Below, piece after piece: positions 45,394 to 57,344 of a stretch of DNA of 64,000 nt. Origin of the DNA: Deroplatys truncata (lineage: Eukaryota > Arthropoda > Insecta > Mantodea > Mantidae); the NCBI GenBank assembly GCA_030765065.1, contig CM060982.1, positions 12,397,630-12,461,629 of the forward strand, read 5' to 3'. The first letter of the stretch is position 1. Each line of letters begins with the position of its first letter. The position numbers were made by a program, and so were the translations under genes. The notes under the pieces were generated by a model. The model was not told where the DNA came from. It searched no databases and worked only from the letters and a program-made list of their open reading frames with translations.

Positions 45394-47190
45394 TACGCTA
45401 GCATAATTTCCTTAAATGATGATGTTATTAGTACAACTGAATCGTGGTTACTGAATGGTATGCTTAACTCGGAAATATTTAATCATAGGTATACAGTGTT
45501 TAGAAAATACAGAAATTTGCAAAATTCTGGTGGCGGAGTATAAATAGCAGTTAAATCAATATTTAATCCGGAAAAATTCCTTCTCTTAATACCAGCAACG
45601 AATCAATTTGGATAAAACTTTATTACCATAATATTAAATTCATTATAAACACGGTTTATTTTTCTCCAAATACTAACACAAATACATCCAACGAATATTT
45701 TGATCAGATAGAACAAATTCCTGAAATTTTAAACTCACGTGTAAGTATTACCGGTGACTTTAATTAACCTGAAATATATGATACGACTTATGATGTCAGT
45801 AAAGGTAGCAATAAAGCAAAACTACTTAAAACCTGTTGTCCTTTACCAGCATGCGGTCTGTGAACGTAAAAAATATATGTGGAAGGACCCTGGTCCTAAT
45901 TCCAACTAATATAACAACACTTAAAGCAAAAGATGACAACTATTTGGTACCCATAGACTTATACCACCTTGCTCTAAATTTAATGTTTAAAATTGAGAAA
46001 GTAGTAAAAAGTGTCATAGAGATAACAAGCAGCTACAAGGTTTATAAAGCAGATTTTAACATGTACAAGCTTATAAAAGATTGTAACTGGGATTATATAG
46101 CATTATTTCAAGATGTTAATTATTTAGTGCCAATTTTCTATGACAAAATTTACTCAATATTAGGGAGATGCAAACCCACAAGAAAACAGTATAAACATAA
46201 ATATCACCAAAGAAATAATAAACAACATAAGATTAAAAGAAGGTACCGTAAAAATAAAACTGTGTCAAACATTATATGTAGTGTTATAAAAATATTCGTA
46301 AAATTTAAAAAGTCAAATTAAAATAGCTCTTAGAAATTATGTTTAGCAATTTGAAAATAAATTGTCACTTAACACTTATAATTTCTGGCAGTTTATAAAA
46401 AACAGACACAAACATGTTCAGACACACAGAGAGATGGAATATGACAAAATATTAAAAACTCCTAACGAAATTATTAACGGATATCTGACTGCTTTAAATA
46501 TGTTTACTCAAGTAGTACTTCAAAGTATACTCATATAACCAACAATACCATCAACATTTTGGGCTCTTTTCATATAAACCAAATAAGTGAAAATTAAGTA
46601 AAACTTGCATTAAAAATAAAAGATCTGCTGGGCCTGATGGAATACCGACTTACATTTTAAACGGTGTAGTGATTCACTACTATATCCTCTAGCATTAATT
46701 TATGACTAAATCAGAGAATTTTTTCTCAATGTGTGGAAACAAACTAAAGTAATTCCCATTCCTAAACCAGAAAATTCTAATATGGTAAGCAACTATTGGC
46801 CCATTGCTGAGTTGAAAGCATTATTTATACACACATATTTAATCACAATAAGTTAGAAACTTCGTCGTTTCATTATGGATTCATGCCCAAAAGATCTATT
46901 GTTACGAATGTTTAAATTTTACTAAGTTTGTATCACTAGAACCAGACCGGTTTAAACAAGTAGATGTAATATATTTCCAAAAGGCATTCGATGAAGTTGA
47001 TCATGACTGTTTACTTGCTAAATTATTGAAATTGAGCTTTTCACTACCATTAATGAAAATACTTCGATCATACTTAAAAGACCCATCACGGGTAGTGCAT
47101 TATAAAAATTGCGTGTCACGCCAGCTTAATGTTAATTCAGGGATCCCCAAGGTTCCAACTTAGGACTTTTGTTATTTTTGTTTTATACAT
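45394..47190 (+). pseudogene. Jockey/CR1-type LINE, 5'-truncated ORF2
   Basis: The endonuclease begins in mid-domain: 'IISLNDDVISTTESWLLNG' (usually ...TETWL), 'YTVFRKYRNLQNSGGGV', 'VYFSPNTNTNTSN' and 'ITGDFN' near 45750. A basic linker follows. RT: 'KRSAGPDGIPTYIL' near 46620-46660, 'FQKAFDEVDHDCLLAKLLKL' near 46975-47035 (first catalytic D region decayed), 'SYLKDPSRVVHYKNCVSRQL' and 'NSGIPKV' (SGVPQG box) near 47130. The frame then collapses and no YADD box is seen. It is inserted into the P-transposase core. Its likely 3' end is at 51406 (see the 51120-51406 entry). Confidence 0.82.
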
Positions 47191-48036
47191 GTATAGTGCC
47201 CAGACCACCCACACTTTTATTGCAGAAATAGTAAGTTCGCTGGGAAACTTATAACAGCAGATGTTTAGTTTTAAACACCTGGTGTACCTCAGGGAAATTA
47301 TATTTTCTTTAATAATATAACGTTACATAGGAAACCCTTATTTTAAGGTTTCTTCAACCCTTGTTTTTGTCTTTGGTTATTTAATATTTTGTAATATTTG
47401 ACATTTTCCTGTGAGAACGGTAGAAACGCTTGTTCACAGCTTAAACTTTAATCTTCCTGTTAGCCACATGTTGCGGCTACAGAAATCCCTATGAGAAGGA
47501 TATGGGGCAGGACGTTTCAACCTTTGTGGAATCCTTATAAGGTAAAATGACAACATTCGGACAACGCCTTAGGATAAGCTATATAAGCCTCTGGAACTGT
47601 CACCGAGGAGCTGGTGTGATCGGCGGTAGATGGCGGCAGCAGCAGCAAGCAGCAACACTCCGAGACAAATAATGGGTCTCGAGCCAATGCTGACTCACTG
47701 CGGCATAAATTTTTTTTCGTGCACAATGCTGCTTAACCTGGTTTAAGCAGCAACACGGACAACTTGAGACCTGCGATTGCCAATTATAGACAGCCGGTCG
47801 ACAACCACAACATCCGCAGAAGGCCTCTTCAACATCCAGAGGCCAAACATCAGGCAGCGGGCAGGTGAACAAGGCCATAGCCACCTTCCCCCGGGAACGG
47901 TAAGGCGCACCCTTTTGGTGTCCGGCCCTCTGTTTCGTCGTGCTAGTAAGCCCCCAGCTGCCTGCAGGTGAGGGTAAACCGAAGTGTGTTTTTGTGTGCT
48001 GCACCCTAGGGTGCAGTGCCCTGTACCTGTTCTACA
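47191..48036 (+). other. 5' leader of a second LINE and unassigned DNA
   Basis: From about 47560 the composition becomes GC-rich and continues into ORF1 of the Jockey-type element, so much of this is probably its 5' untranslated region. It contains repeated GCAGCAGC-type triplets near 47630-47650. 47191-47560 is AT-rich with no clear coding signal. A weak 'GVPQG'-like text near 47280 may be a scrap of the first LINE's RT. Confidence 0.45.
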
Positions 48037-49740
48037 ATGCCTAAAGTAAAACCCACCTCTTCCTCTGTCAAAGCCCTCAGCGGGCCTGCCGGTAAGGTGG
48101 CAACTGCCGCTGCCAGCAACAGCACTGGTGCAGCCAATCAGGTGGCTCTGCCGCTCTGGAGGGCAAGAAAAGAGCACTTAGCCAGGAACGCGAAAGCGGT
48201 AAATGCAAGGTGCGCTGCTTGGACCAGTCCAAGCTACCAAGCAACCAGGGCCTCTCTCGGGACGATTCATTGACTCGGATAGACCAAATTTTGGAGCGCC
48301 GCTCCGACGACGATCGAGCTGATTTAGACTCACATCTTTCAACCTACTCCTCCATGGAGGAGGATGAGGCCTTTCCACGGCTGGAGAAGAAGATTTTCGT
48401 GAAGTAGTTTCAGGAAAAGGAAGCGTGCTTCCCGACTGGCTGCAGGGGGCGTGCCCCCTGGCCAATCTGAAGCGTCCGAGCAGCCTGCCACTTCTGGGTC
48501 CGCCCAGAACGGTGGGCAGCGGACCACGTCCCGCCAATCATCGTGGACGACTTTGCGGGGTCGGTAAGCTTTCTCAAGGAAGTCATGCCGACCCTGACCG
48601 GGTCGTGCACGGTGAGGCGGAACAAGAGCCGCTTTGTTTATCAGGCTAAGCAGGCCGGGGATTACTCGACGCTACTTAAACAACTGGGTAGGAGGGGCAT
48701 TTCCCATTTTACCTTTGGCCTGGATAAGGCCCGTGACATTCGCAGGGTCATTAGAGGACTACCAGCGGACACCTCGGTGAGGGACACCCGCCAGGGCATC
48801 ATCCCACGCGTGGTGAAGCAGCTCACCCGACCAGCTCCAAGTGGCCAAGGCCTCACCCCTCCCACCATTCTTAGTAGTCGTGGAGCGGTCAAGAGACCAG
48901 GAGGCAAAGATAGATGGTGTTTCCACCATCTGCTACCTCCGGGTACATATCGAACATTCCAATGGCTCTGGGGGCCCCCACAATGCTACCGGTGCCTGGG
49001 GTTTAACCAATCTAGTAATTCTGCTTCTGCAACTTGCGCTGCTTGAGGTGCGGAGGCGCCCACCCAAGAGATGTCTGTCCCCGAACCATCGCCGAGGTTC
49101 TCACCTGTGCAAACTGCAAGGGGGAGCATGTGGCGTGTTACGGCGGATGCCCTACAAGAAAGGCAGTGGTCGCCTCCAGGAGACCACCTGCGCCAGCAGC
49201 CCCTAGGGTAGGGGAGGAAATTCAACAGCATCCGCCAGCACCGGCGCCGCCACGCCAACAGGATCAACCAGCTCGCCGCCAAGGACGCTCCTACGCAGCA
49301 GCTGTAAAGGGTTCTTCCAGTGGACCTGCGGTGTCACGGGCCCCCACACAGTCACCCCCAACTGCGCAAACACCAGCTACAGTTATCCCAAAACCACCCG
49401 CCCTGCTAGGACAAGGAGACGTCGCCCAGCTCGCGAACCGGACTCGGACTCCGAGCCCCCATGTGAGCGTGGTACTTCCACTTCACCACGTCGATCGAGG
49501 GCCGATAAGGTGTGCGTTGCACCGGCGCCTTTGCCCAATCCTCCCACTCCTCTCCCGAGACGAGCCCCAACCCCTTCTCCTGCACCACAGCTCTCTGATG
49601 TGCTAGGGTGGCTGCAGAACCACGGCCAGGGCATCTGCCACCTGCTGGTCAGGTTCCTGTCAACATCCGACCAGGCCGCAAACGTGGTTATTGCCATGGA
49701 GGGGCTCACACTTCTGACCACTCATCCAGACGACCCGGAA
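48037..49740 (+). pseudogene. Jockey-clade ORF1 (gag-like) with CCHC knuckles
   Basis: It starts MPKVKPTSSSVKALSGPAG at 48037 and changes frame near 48250-48550. It then reads 'VVKQLTRPAP', 'SHFTFGLDKARDIRRVIRGL' (family: ...KVVLRGLP) and 'PPQCYRCLGF', and, after a further shift near 49030, 'CLRCGGAHPRDVC' and 'CANCKGEHVACYGGC'. These are three zinc-knuckle-like motifs typical of Jockey-clade ORF1 proteins, which bind the element RNA. A proline/alanine-rich tail follows. The GC content is far higher than the neighbours', a property of the element. Frameshifts disable it. Confidence 0.85.
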
Positions 49741-49742
49741 TG

Positions 49743-51118
49743 GTGAATCAAATTAGGTCGCGTATCTCTTTTCGATTCGCGTTCTGGAACGCGAGTGGCA
49801 TGGCTGATCAGGGGAATGAGCTTCAACACTTTGCTGGCTCATATACCTTGGACCTCATTCTAGCCGGGGAAACACATCTCCATCCCAATACCCCTTTCCG
49901 CCTACCGGGCTTCAGCTGCCTCAGGACTGACCGCATGGACCGCCGAGGAGACGGCTCTGCGGTTCTCGTAATAAACAGTGTTGTCCATCGCCCAATCCCA
50001 CTTCCGCCACTTCAAACCCTGTAGACCACGGCCGCCTGTATTGATCTCGGCGGTACAGAAGTCATGATGGTGTCTATTTACCACCCACCCCGAAGGCTGT
50101 TCGTACTTAACAATTACCTTTCCATCCTCGCCCTACATCCTAACGTTATCATGGCTGGAGACTTCAATGCCAAACACATGCGTTGGCATTGCGGCCCCCG
50201 TCGTGTCGACGAGGCAATGAAATTATACCATGATAGATGCGGACCCTCACTCCAGAGCAGAGGGCCCCTGGCAACCCACCATCCACGAGGTCGAGGACGA
50301 GCCACCGTTATCGACTTCGCGATTATCAAGCACTTCCCCTTTGATCTCTCACTCACATCAATCAACGCACTACACTCAGACCACAGTCCCGTGTTAACCG
50401 AGTTTAACACCAGGGTTGCCAGCCACGGCGTTCCGGTTCAAAACCGGGAAGTCGATTGGGAATGCGTCAAGGTTTGTCTCAACAACTCCCTTCCACTCAA
50501 CCCTAGAATCACCGACGTCCCAACCCTGGAGGCGGCGGTCTCCTCCTTCACCTCCATCGTGGTACGAACGGTCCATAACCTTACCGTTAGCACCCCAGCT
50601 CCCTTGCACCCTGACGTCCTACCTCTGGAACTTCACCTGTTAATCCGTCGCTCCTGGGCGGCACGTAAACTCTACCAGCGTCACCGCACGCCGCATAACC
50701 GAGTGTTTCATAGGCGCCTGCGCCATGAGTTCCGTCGCCGACTACGCGAGCACAGGGTGGGAGCGTGGGAGGACACATGACCCGTATGAACCTCGAGGAT
50801 GGTGATGTGTGGAGGATTGCCAAAAAAAACTCCGTAACCGTGGAGATCAATATTCCTCCCCTCTCCAAGGCACCCAAGACCTGGCCTACCACCCCTAAGC
50901 CAAAGCCAATGTGTTTGCCGACTATCTTGAGAGGACCATGCGGCCTCGAGATGACCCTCAGGACGATGCCTTTTCCGAACGTACTCGGAGGGAGGTACGC
51001 CGATTTCTTCGACGACCCCCCGACGATGCGGATCGATATCCAGTCATAAGACCCTCTGAGATCCAGGGCGCACTCCGGCGCCTCAATCCCAAAAGGGCAG
51101 CGGGGCCTAACTCAGTTC
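49743..51118 (+). pseudogene. Jockey-clade ORF2: endonuclease, RT truncated at its start
   Basis: MVNQIRSRISFRFAFWNASG opens an APE-type endonuclease: 'LILAGETHLHPNTPFRLPGF' and 'RTDRMDRRGDGSAVLV'. A frame change occurs near 50022. Then 'IYHPPRRLFVLNNYLSILAL', 'VIMAGDFNAKHMRWHCGPRR' and 'LHSDHSPVLTEF' supply the catalytic D/N/H motifs. The linker carries 'RRLRHEFRRRLREH'. The RT begins 'IQGALRRLNPKRAAGPNSVQ' (usually KAPG.D.I) and ends abruptly at 51118, where AT-rich sequence takes over. Loss of a 3' end is unusual for LINEs, so a deletion or recombination is likely. The domains are clear; function is lost. Confidence 0.88.
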
Positions 51119-51255
51119 AAAAATGCTATATTCAATAGTTGTTTTTTCTCTAGATTAATACTAATATTTAAATTAGAAATAATTGTATAATTACCATGCC
51201 GCCTTCTCTTTTCTATTCTAGTTGTTCCTCTTTTCCGAACTTTCATTATTATTAA

Positions 51256-51286
<31 letters not shown>

Positions 51287-51406
51287 TATAATTCGTGCTT
51301 GTTTTTCTGTATGCTAGATTTATAAATGAAATATGTTACTATATTTTTGTAACGAATATTGTAATTAGGCTTATGTCTGTTATGTTCAGAACAATAAATA
51401 AAAAAA
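51119..51406 (+). other. probable 3' UTR and poly(A) tail of the first LINE
   Basis: An AT-rich stretch with an (ATT)n microsatellite at about 51246-51288 ends in AATAAATAAAAAAA (about 51393-51406). TGTTGTGGAAGAATCGTTT (51408-51426) resembles TGTTGGAGGATGAATTTT at 45377-45394, at the start of the first LINE. The P-transposase text resumes after it. This looks like the tail and diverged target duplication of one 5'-truncated LINE (45394-51406) that contains the second LINE. Moderately supported. Confidence 0.5.
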
Positions 51407-51426
51407 GTGTTGTGGAAGAATCGTTT

Positions 51427-52000
51427 ACATTAACGTAAATTGAAGTGCTCAGAAAATATTAATTTATACTATTGGGTATGTTGTACTGGGGCTTTCAAAA
51501 TGCTCCCTAATATGAATTGTGAAAATTGTAAGTATCACCTAATTAGAGAAGAGTGTACAGAATTATATACCAGCGAAGAGTTACTGGAGTATTTTTCTGG
51601 CATAAACAGACTGGTTTCAAATGGCCTTGAGAATTTACTATAGATATTGTGTTTAAAGCATACAGATTGTTTAGAGTATTGATTACTGAGAAGTATGAGT
51701 ATATTTTTATCTGTAAAGATTGTCCCAGAGAAATTCTTAAACAATAATAGTTCAGAAAGTATTTATATCATATGGGGATATGGAAATAGCATGCTTATGT
51801 GGCAATTGCCTCATGAAAATTCCTGAGGCACTCAACATCATCATCAGCAATATTTTGTTAAATAGGTATTGCAAAACGAAAAATGAATATAAATCAACAA
51901 ACAGTGTGAAAAACCGTAAGATACAAACATTTACATAGGGAAATTATTTGTGAATTTTGTTTAACAATTATTTTTAATGAATAATTTAAAAACATGTGTT
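51427..52000 (+). pseudogene. P-element/THAP9-like transposase C-terminal part
   Basis: It reads 'NINLYYWVCCTGAFKMLPNM' then 'NCENCKYHLIREECTELYTS' (51440-51645). In P/THAP9 proteins this is the 'YIAGYV...C..C' segment near the C-terminus. 'GINRLVSNGLENLL' (family G-L..PS..) and decayed sequence follow. It is on the same strand as the core at 43520-45376, with the LINE block between them, and probably completes the same gene. The stretch 52001-52340 shows nothing recognisable. Confidence 0.6.
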
Positions 52001-52340
52001 ATCTTTTTTTCCTAAAATATGAAATTGTAGAATACATTGTTAATGGTGGTATATTGTCATTTTTAAAAATTATTTTGGTTTGTATTTATTTGCTTTACTT
52101 TTGTACAGTGGCCATTAAGGAGAGGTACTTATACTTCTGTAAACATAACCTTGTTTGGGCCAGACACTTAGTTCCACCAGTACAGCCGCCATCTTCTTTT
52201 CATGATCAGGACTGTTTATATAGGAGGACTAGGCTCGGGCCAACTAATGTATGAATGTTAAAAGAAATGAACATTTATACAAGCCAACAAGTCTATGGTA
52301 TATTATTGTACAGCTTATGACTACAAAATATATTTAAAAA

Positions 52341-53232
52341 TCTGATGTGCTACACCCACATGACTTTCTCTACTCTTGTACAAACTATTTTTACAAACGC
52401 TTATTCTCCATCTACTTCATGTTAATCGAGATAAACATTTGCAGACTCTATCTTATCGCTAATTTTCTTGTAGATGTAAGGGGAATGTATATTTACAAGG
52501 GCAATTTAGAAATACAGTACCTTTACAGCCTTACAGCCTTTAAGCACATACATATCTCTTAATTGCTGGTTGGTAGGTGCAACACCATTCCCTTTGCTAC
52601 AGATTAATACTCTTTGCATATTCAAGACAAAAAAATGAATAACGAATTTCCATTTGAGAAAATAACTATTGAAAAATTTAAGGAAATAACAAGCAATATC
52701 TCGAAAATGGTTCACTCAACAACAAAAATGTATATAACATAAATTGTGTATTTTAACGCGATCTAAATTTTTTGTGTAGTAAAATTTTGTCTATCTCTTA
52801 TGGTTTATGGTTGCAAAAGTCGTTCACAATGAAGAATACTTTTGGAGACATTCCCAGAAAATTCAAGATATACATTTCATTTGTCATAAAAATATCTTAA
52901 ACATGTGATATTTTAATCAAAATCGTTAGAGCCCGTTTTGAGAAAATTAAAATTTTCAAAAAATGTTCCATGTAATGGGTAATCTGGGGTAGGGGGATTT
53001 TCTTGTCGCATCGCTGGAAGATACTGAACCTAAATACCAAGTTTGGTGTTTATCCGACTGTTCGTTTCTGAGTTATGCTGTTCACAGACACACACGCGGA
53101 CATGTTTCCAAAAATGCTTTTTTTTTTTGGATTCAGGGGGTCTCAAAACATGTATTTCCGGTGAAATCTCGATATCGAATTTTTGGGTGGAATACAATAC
53201 TTCCCCTACTTACTATACGTAGTAGAGAAAGT
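52341..53232 (-). mobile_element. HINE-like element, minus-strand copy
   Basis: Read on the minus strand it begins ACTTTCTCTACTACG at 53232, preceded by five T. It ends ATGTG-ggtgtag-CACATCAGAT at 52341. The stem of the 3' hairpin is conserved while the loop has changed. The internal GT tract is short. A block at about 52480-52570 is diverged or inserted relative to other copies. Confidence 0.87.
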
Positions 53233-53554
53233 AAAAATGGGTTTGGCATTTATTTTCACAGATACGTACACATTTTTAAGTGCACAGTAGAAAAGTAGTG
53301 CTGGTCCATTTTTCCCCAAAATTAATGTGTCAAAATTTTTCAGTCCATTACTTTAACAAAGAAGACGTGGGTACAATTTTACATCAATATTTAATACAAC
53401 TGTACTAGGAAAGAAAGACAAAAGCTGAAATTAAAAAGGAATTAAGAATCTAGAAAAATGTACTTGGTTAGATTGCCTTCTGTTGACTTTCAGGCTCTAA
53501 ACGCCTTATGACAGTCTTGTACCCAATCTCCACCTAAATACAAATGTGCAAAAC

Positions 53555-53605
<51 letters not shown>

Positions 53606-55189
53606 AAGAGAGAGAGAGAAGCCTACCTTAGAAGCTACAGATTTCCTTCGCCCTTTTTATATGGGAAATTAACGATGTCAAGCTAAATAGTGTAGAACTC
53701 TTGAGTCTCTTTTTAGGTCGGTTTTACAAAATATGAGCTATTATTTGAGTTAACAAAAATTGTTCTCAAGAAGATGCAGATTTGTTTCTTTTGGTCAATT
53801 TGCTCTTTGGAATTAATGGGGATGCCAAATGAAACAGCATGAGACTCAAGGCCTCATGTTATTCGTGTAGATATGTTTTGGGTGTTAAATTTCATTTATA
53901 ACTTTAACTGCGTTATATGAAACTTCCTAAATTATTCTGTAATTAAAAATGACATAAATGCAAGTGAAATCACGACAGCTTTTCTACATACAAGTAGGAG
54001 CTATAAATAATATCCGGCAAACAAAAAATGCAAAGAAATAAATTAATTTAGTTGGTTTAACATATGAAGAGCTTAGTAGGTTCTTAGGTTACCCTTTTGC
54101 CTGTCACATATAACAGCAATGATCTCGCTTTAGGGGATGAACCCTACCTTCAATAACTTTCATAACCTTCTCAAGTTCATTTTAATTTATCACAGTGCAA
54201 TCCACATAAACAAACTTTTCAACACACTCGTTAATGTCAAAGAATATTTCAACACCAAATACCATAAACCCACATTTCAGTAAGTTAACATGTTAGCTTA
54301 TAAATAAGTTTTAAGCACTAACAGCTTCTTTATCATTGTATATATTTAAATTCGCCACTAAACAACTAATGTGATTTTCATTATATAACCTATCTTCTAC
54401 GTTAAGGTTTGCAAGTCAGGTTCCGGGTTTAAACATGCGGTGCACATTATTTAGTGCTCTATATTAAAAATATATCACTAGGAACTCCTACATTTACACA
54501 ATTTGCTCATCGATACGAAAATTAAGCTTTACTTTTACATTTTCGTCACCCCTTTTCGTAATGGCTTATGAATTAATTATCACGTTCTGGGTCATTGCAC
54601 TTTCTTATCTTTGTTACGTGACTTTGATGTTTGTTTCAATCAGTCTCAGCATAGGAGGGGTCGGGTCAGTCGCTATCTGTATACACGCTCGAAGGTAGAA
54701 ACGAACAACTAAACTGCATCCACAATGACCACAAACGGCGTATGCAGGAATTTCTTTGGGGGGGGGGGGTCCTGTCCATCCAATCTTAGAAAAACTAACG
54801 AAAAGGGTAGATAAAGGATACACACACATACAAATTTAAAAGGGACTTATGTACTCTAAACCTTCTTACTTATATGAAAGTACAAAATAAAGTACATTCT
54901 TGCTGGTTTACAGGGCTCCAATCAACTGATAGAAGAGCCACGGGGGTATTTATTTAATTCAGGTCTTATTCACATAAATTTTTCTGTCTTGGTTGTAGAA
55001 AATTATATTGCACTTAATGTTTGTTATGTTGCCAATATTTGTAGAACTTTTGAAAGAGGCACACTGTATCCATCAAGTCTTTCTTATAAATAGAGCTGCA
55101 GAAGTATATTTTGCACTTTCTTCTAACTCCAAAAAAACCAGACTATTAAAATAGTATAATTCTCATAGATACTGTTAGTACACAACTAC
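53233..55189. other. DNA without recognisable gene; GA microsatellite
   Basis: Holds a (GA)n tract at 53554-53620 with a small interruption and a run of 12 G at about 54758-54769. No coding similarity is seen before about 55190. The minus-strand frame at 54614-54829 crosses the G-run and is not supported. Confidence 0.6.
53554..53620. repeat. (GA)n microsatellite
   Basis: About 30 AG dinucleotides, interrupted once by AAAGAAAG near 53600. Confidence 0.95.
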
Positions 55190-57340
55190 ATTACTACAAT
55201 TAAAAACAATTTCGGCGTTGGTCGCTTGTGACATAATAGAAAAAGTCAAATTTTCTTGGTTTTTGAGCCATCGTGTTGAGAACTTCATCAGGAGAGACAT
55301 TTGTATCATGGTGAAGTGATAGAAGAGCCATGCTGCTAAGACGCTCATTTCCAGTCTTATTCATCAGGTAAGTTTTCTCCTTTTCATGATCGAAAACGAT
55401 CTTTCAACACTTCCAGTAGATACCTACTGGTAGTGTGGCTAATACTTTCAGAAGTTTGTCGATGATATTTGGAAAGAAAGGAACGTTGCATTCATCAAGT
55501 ACTTTTTATACACAAAGACTTGTAGATGGACAAATTGTATTCTTTCTTTTTTTGACACCACATTAGATATTCTGCTTTCACAGCTGACCAAACTGCCTCA
55601 TTGTCACAGTATAAGGATACATTTTCAAGTTTATCATGTTCTGGTGGAACATTCCTAGGCAGAGGAATTCCAGGGAAGTGAAAATTTAATGATTACCAGG
55701 AACCTGCTTCGTAGACTACTGATTAAGCAGCCAACAAAAGGAATGAAACCAGACCTGCAGAAGTATCTTGTGCATTTTCATGCGGATAGTTTGCTCGCTT
55801 TGTTTGTAGCATTGTGATTCTGGGAACTACTTCTCTGAATTGATGTTGCCTGATATTTAAATTATACTTTGAAATATATGACCGAAGGCATTTACTGGAT
55901 TCTCCCTTAGACAATGCAGTTGTTCAACAATTTCCTTAGCATAAGCAAGAGAAGAAACCAAGTCATGCTCAGGGCTCTGTGAATATTTTGATAATGGCAA
56001 TGTGAAATTCAGAAGCTGTTCACTAATAAACAAAGCAACAAAGAAAGTCTCATTTCTACTGCAACTAGAAGGGAGCTTGCATGAAAAGAAATAGATCGTT
56101 CAGATTCTGATAATCTCAGCTGGCTTAGAATAATGGACTCCAAAATTTCAACAAACGTCGTTCAATAAAACGTGTTTCACAAACTGCTTTCAGGTGCACA
56201 CTTATTAATATTTTCCTTAGGTACTTAAGCACCACGGGCATTGTTTTAAAACAGGTTGCAAATATCACCTACTGTACTAAGGCAGTTTCTAACACTACTT
56301 AGCGACATAGAAGAAGAAAGGACTATATTAAGTCGATGATTGGCACATACATTGCCTTCGGATACAGTTGCTTCAATCTTGACTGAACACCACTAAGCTT
56401 TCCACTCAAATTACTGGCTTCTCATAGCCTTGGTCTACAAGTTTATTCATATCAAGACTAAGTTTGTCGCATTGATCAAGCAATACTGAAGTAAAATGTT
56501 CAACAGGGATATCGCTAACAAGTGCGAAACTTAGAAAGCCTTCATGAATGTAATTTAGTCTTCATACCGCACGCAAAGAGAAAACTGTTTGATACTTGAT
56601 ATGTCTAATCTCTCATAGGCACATATGGTAAATAAATCTGAATTATTAGCCTTTTCAACAATTGTTTCATGAATAATAGTACCAAAAATGTTAAAAACTT
56701 CATTTTGTATGATGGAACTAATATGCTGTTTTTTTTCTGAGGGGGACTCCTCATTAAATGACCCCGTAACACTGCGTCACCTCCCTTTCCTCTGTATCTT
56801 AAAAAAGCTCGAAATCTTCCATTCTTTATTACGTTCTTTTCTAACGAAAATGGGACCACTATCCTCGTGACCTCGCAATGGGAGTTCTTGCTCTCCACAA
56901 AATATTGTTTCTATGATCGGCCTAAGAACTTCCCTATTCTCCTGAATCTCTCTCTCTTTGAGAATCAGTCAGAAGATTATACATTCTTCGATTTCATAGG
57001 AACAAGGTTTGAAAAGCGCGTACAGCAGCAGAGCATTTTCTATAGTATTGGCATGGATTTCAAACTTTTCAGTAGCAATTTTCCATTCAGCAAATTGTTT
57101 AGAAACTAAAGATCCGATTTATTTCCTGGAGTTCATTCCCTACGGCTTTCATGCGAAATGCTACACTATTTATAAAATACCCCGTCATACATTTTTTGAA
57201 TAAGCAAGTCACTTGCATGTTCTCAGTCATTTAACCTGAAAGCGCAGATTTTTCTTCCTTACTGCTGCAACTGGGAAAACAAAATCTTCCTCTGGGACAA
57301 GATTTATTGCATACAATTTTACTTCTAAACTCTCCAAGCT
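55190..57340 (-). pseudogene. hAT transposase remnant, ZMYM1-like
   Basis: Along the minus strand from 57330: 'EEDFVFPVAAVRKKNLRF'; 'RFRAFLRYRGKGGDAVLRGH' near 56815-56755 (DUF4371-type N..FRALL.FR...GD..L..H); 'DQGYDGASNLSGKLSGVQSR'-type text assembled across a shift near 56440-56370, the hAT catalytic-region signature; 'RLNIVLSSSMSLSSVRNCLS'; 'VVPRITMLQTKRANYPHENA' near 55825. The dimerisation region is 'VLATLPVG', 'KTYLMNKTGNERLSSMALLS' and 'DTNVSPDEVLNTMAQK' near 55440-55250. The family is the hAT branch related to ZMYM1 and the 52-kDa repressor of the protein-kinase inhibitor. Stops and shifts are numerous. It is unrelated in detail to the BED-type hAT at 39960-42891. Confidence 0.87.
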
Positions 57341-57344
57341 TTCA

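Noticed and set aside
48178..50892. Several minus-strand ORFs of 60-144 residues opposite the Jockey-clade LINE
   Set aside because: They are shadows in GC-rich DNA of a plus-strand element whose conserved domains are clear. They show no family resemblance of their own.
54614..54829. 71-residue minus-strand ORF
   Set aside because: It crosses a 12-base G-run (giving PPPP) and has no recognisable similarity.
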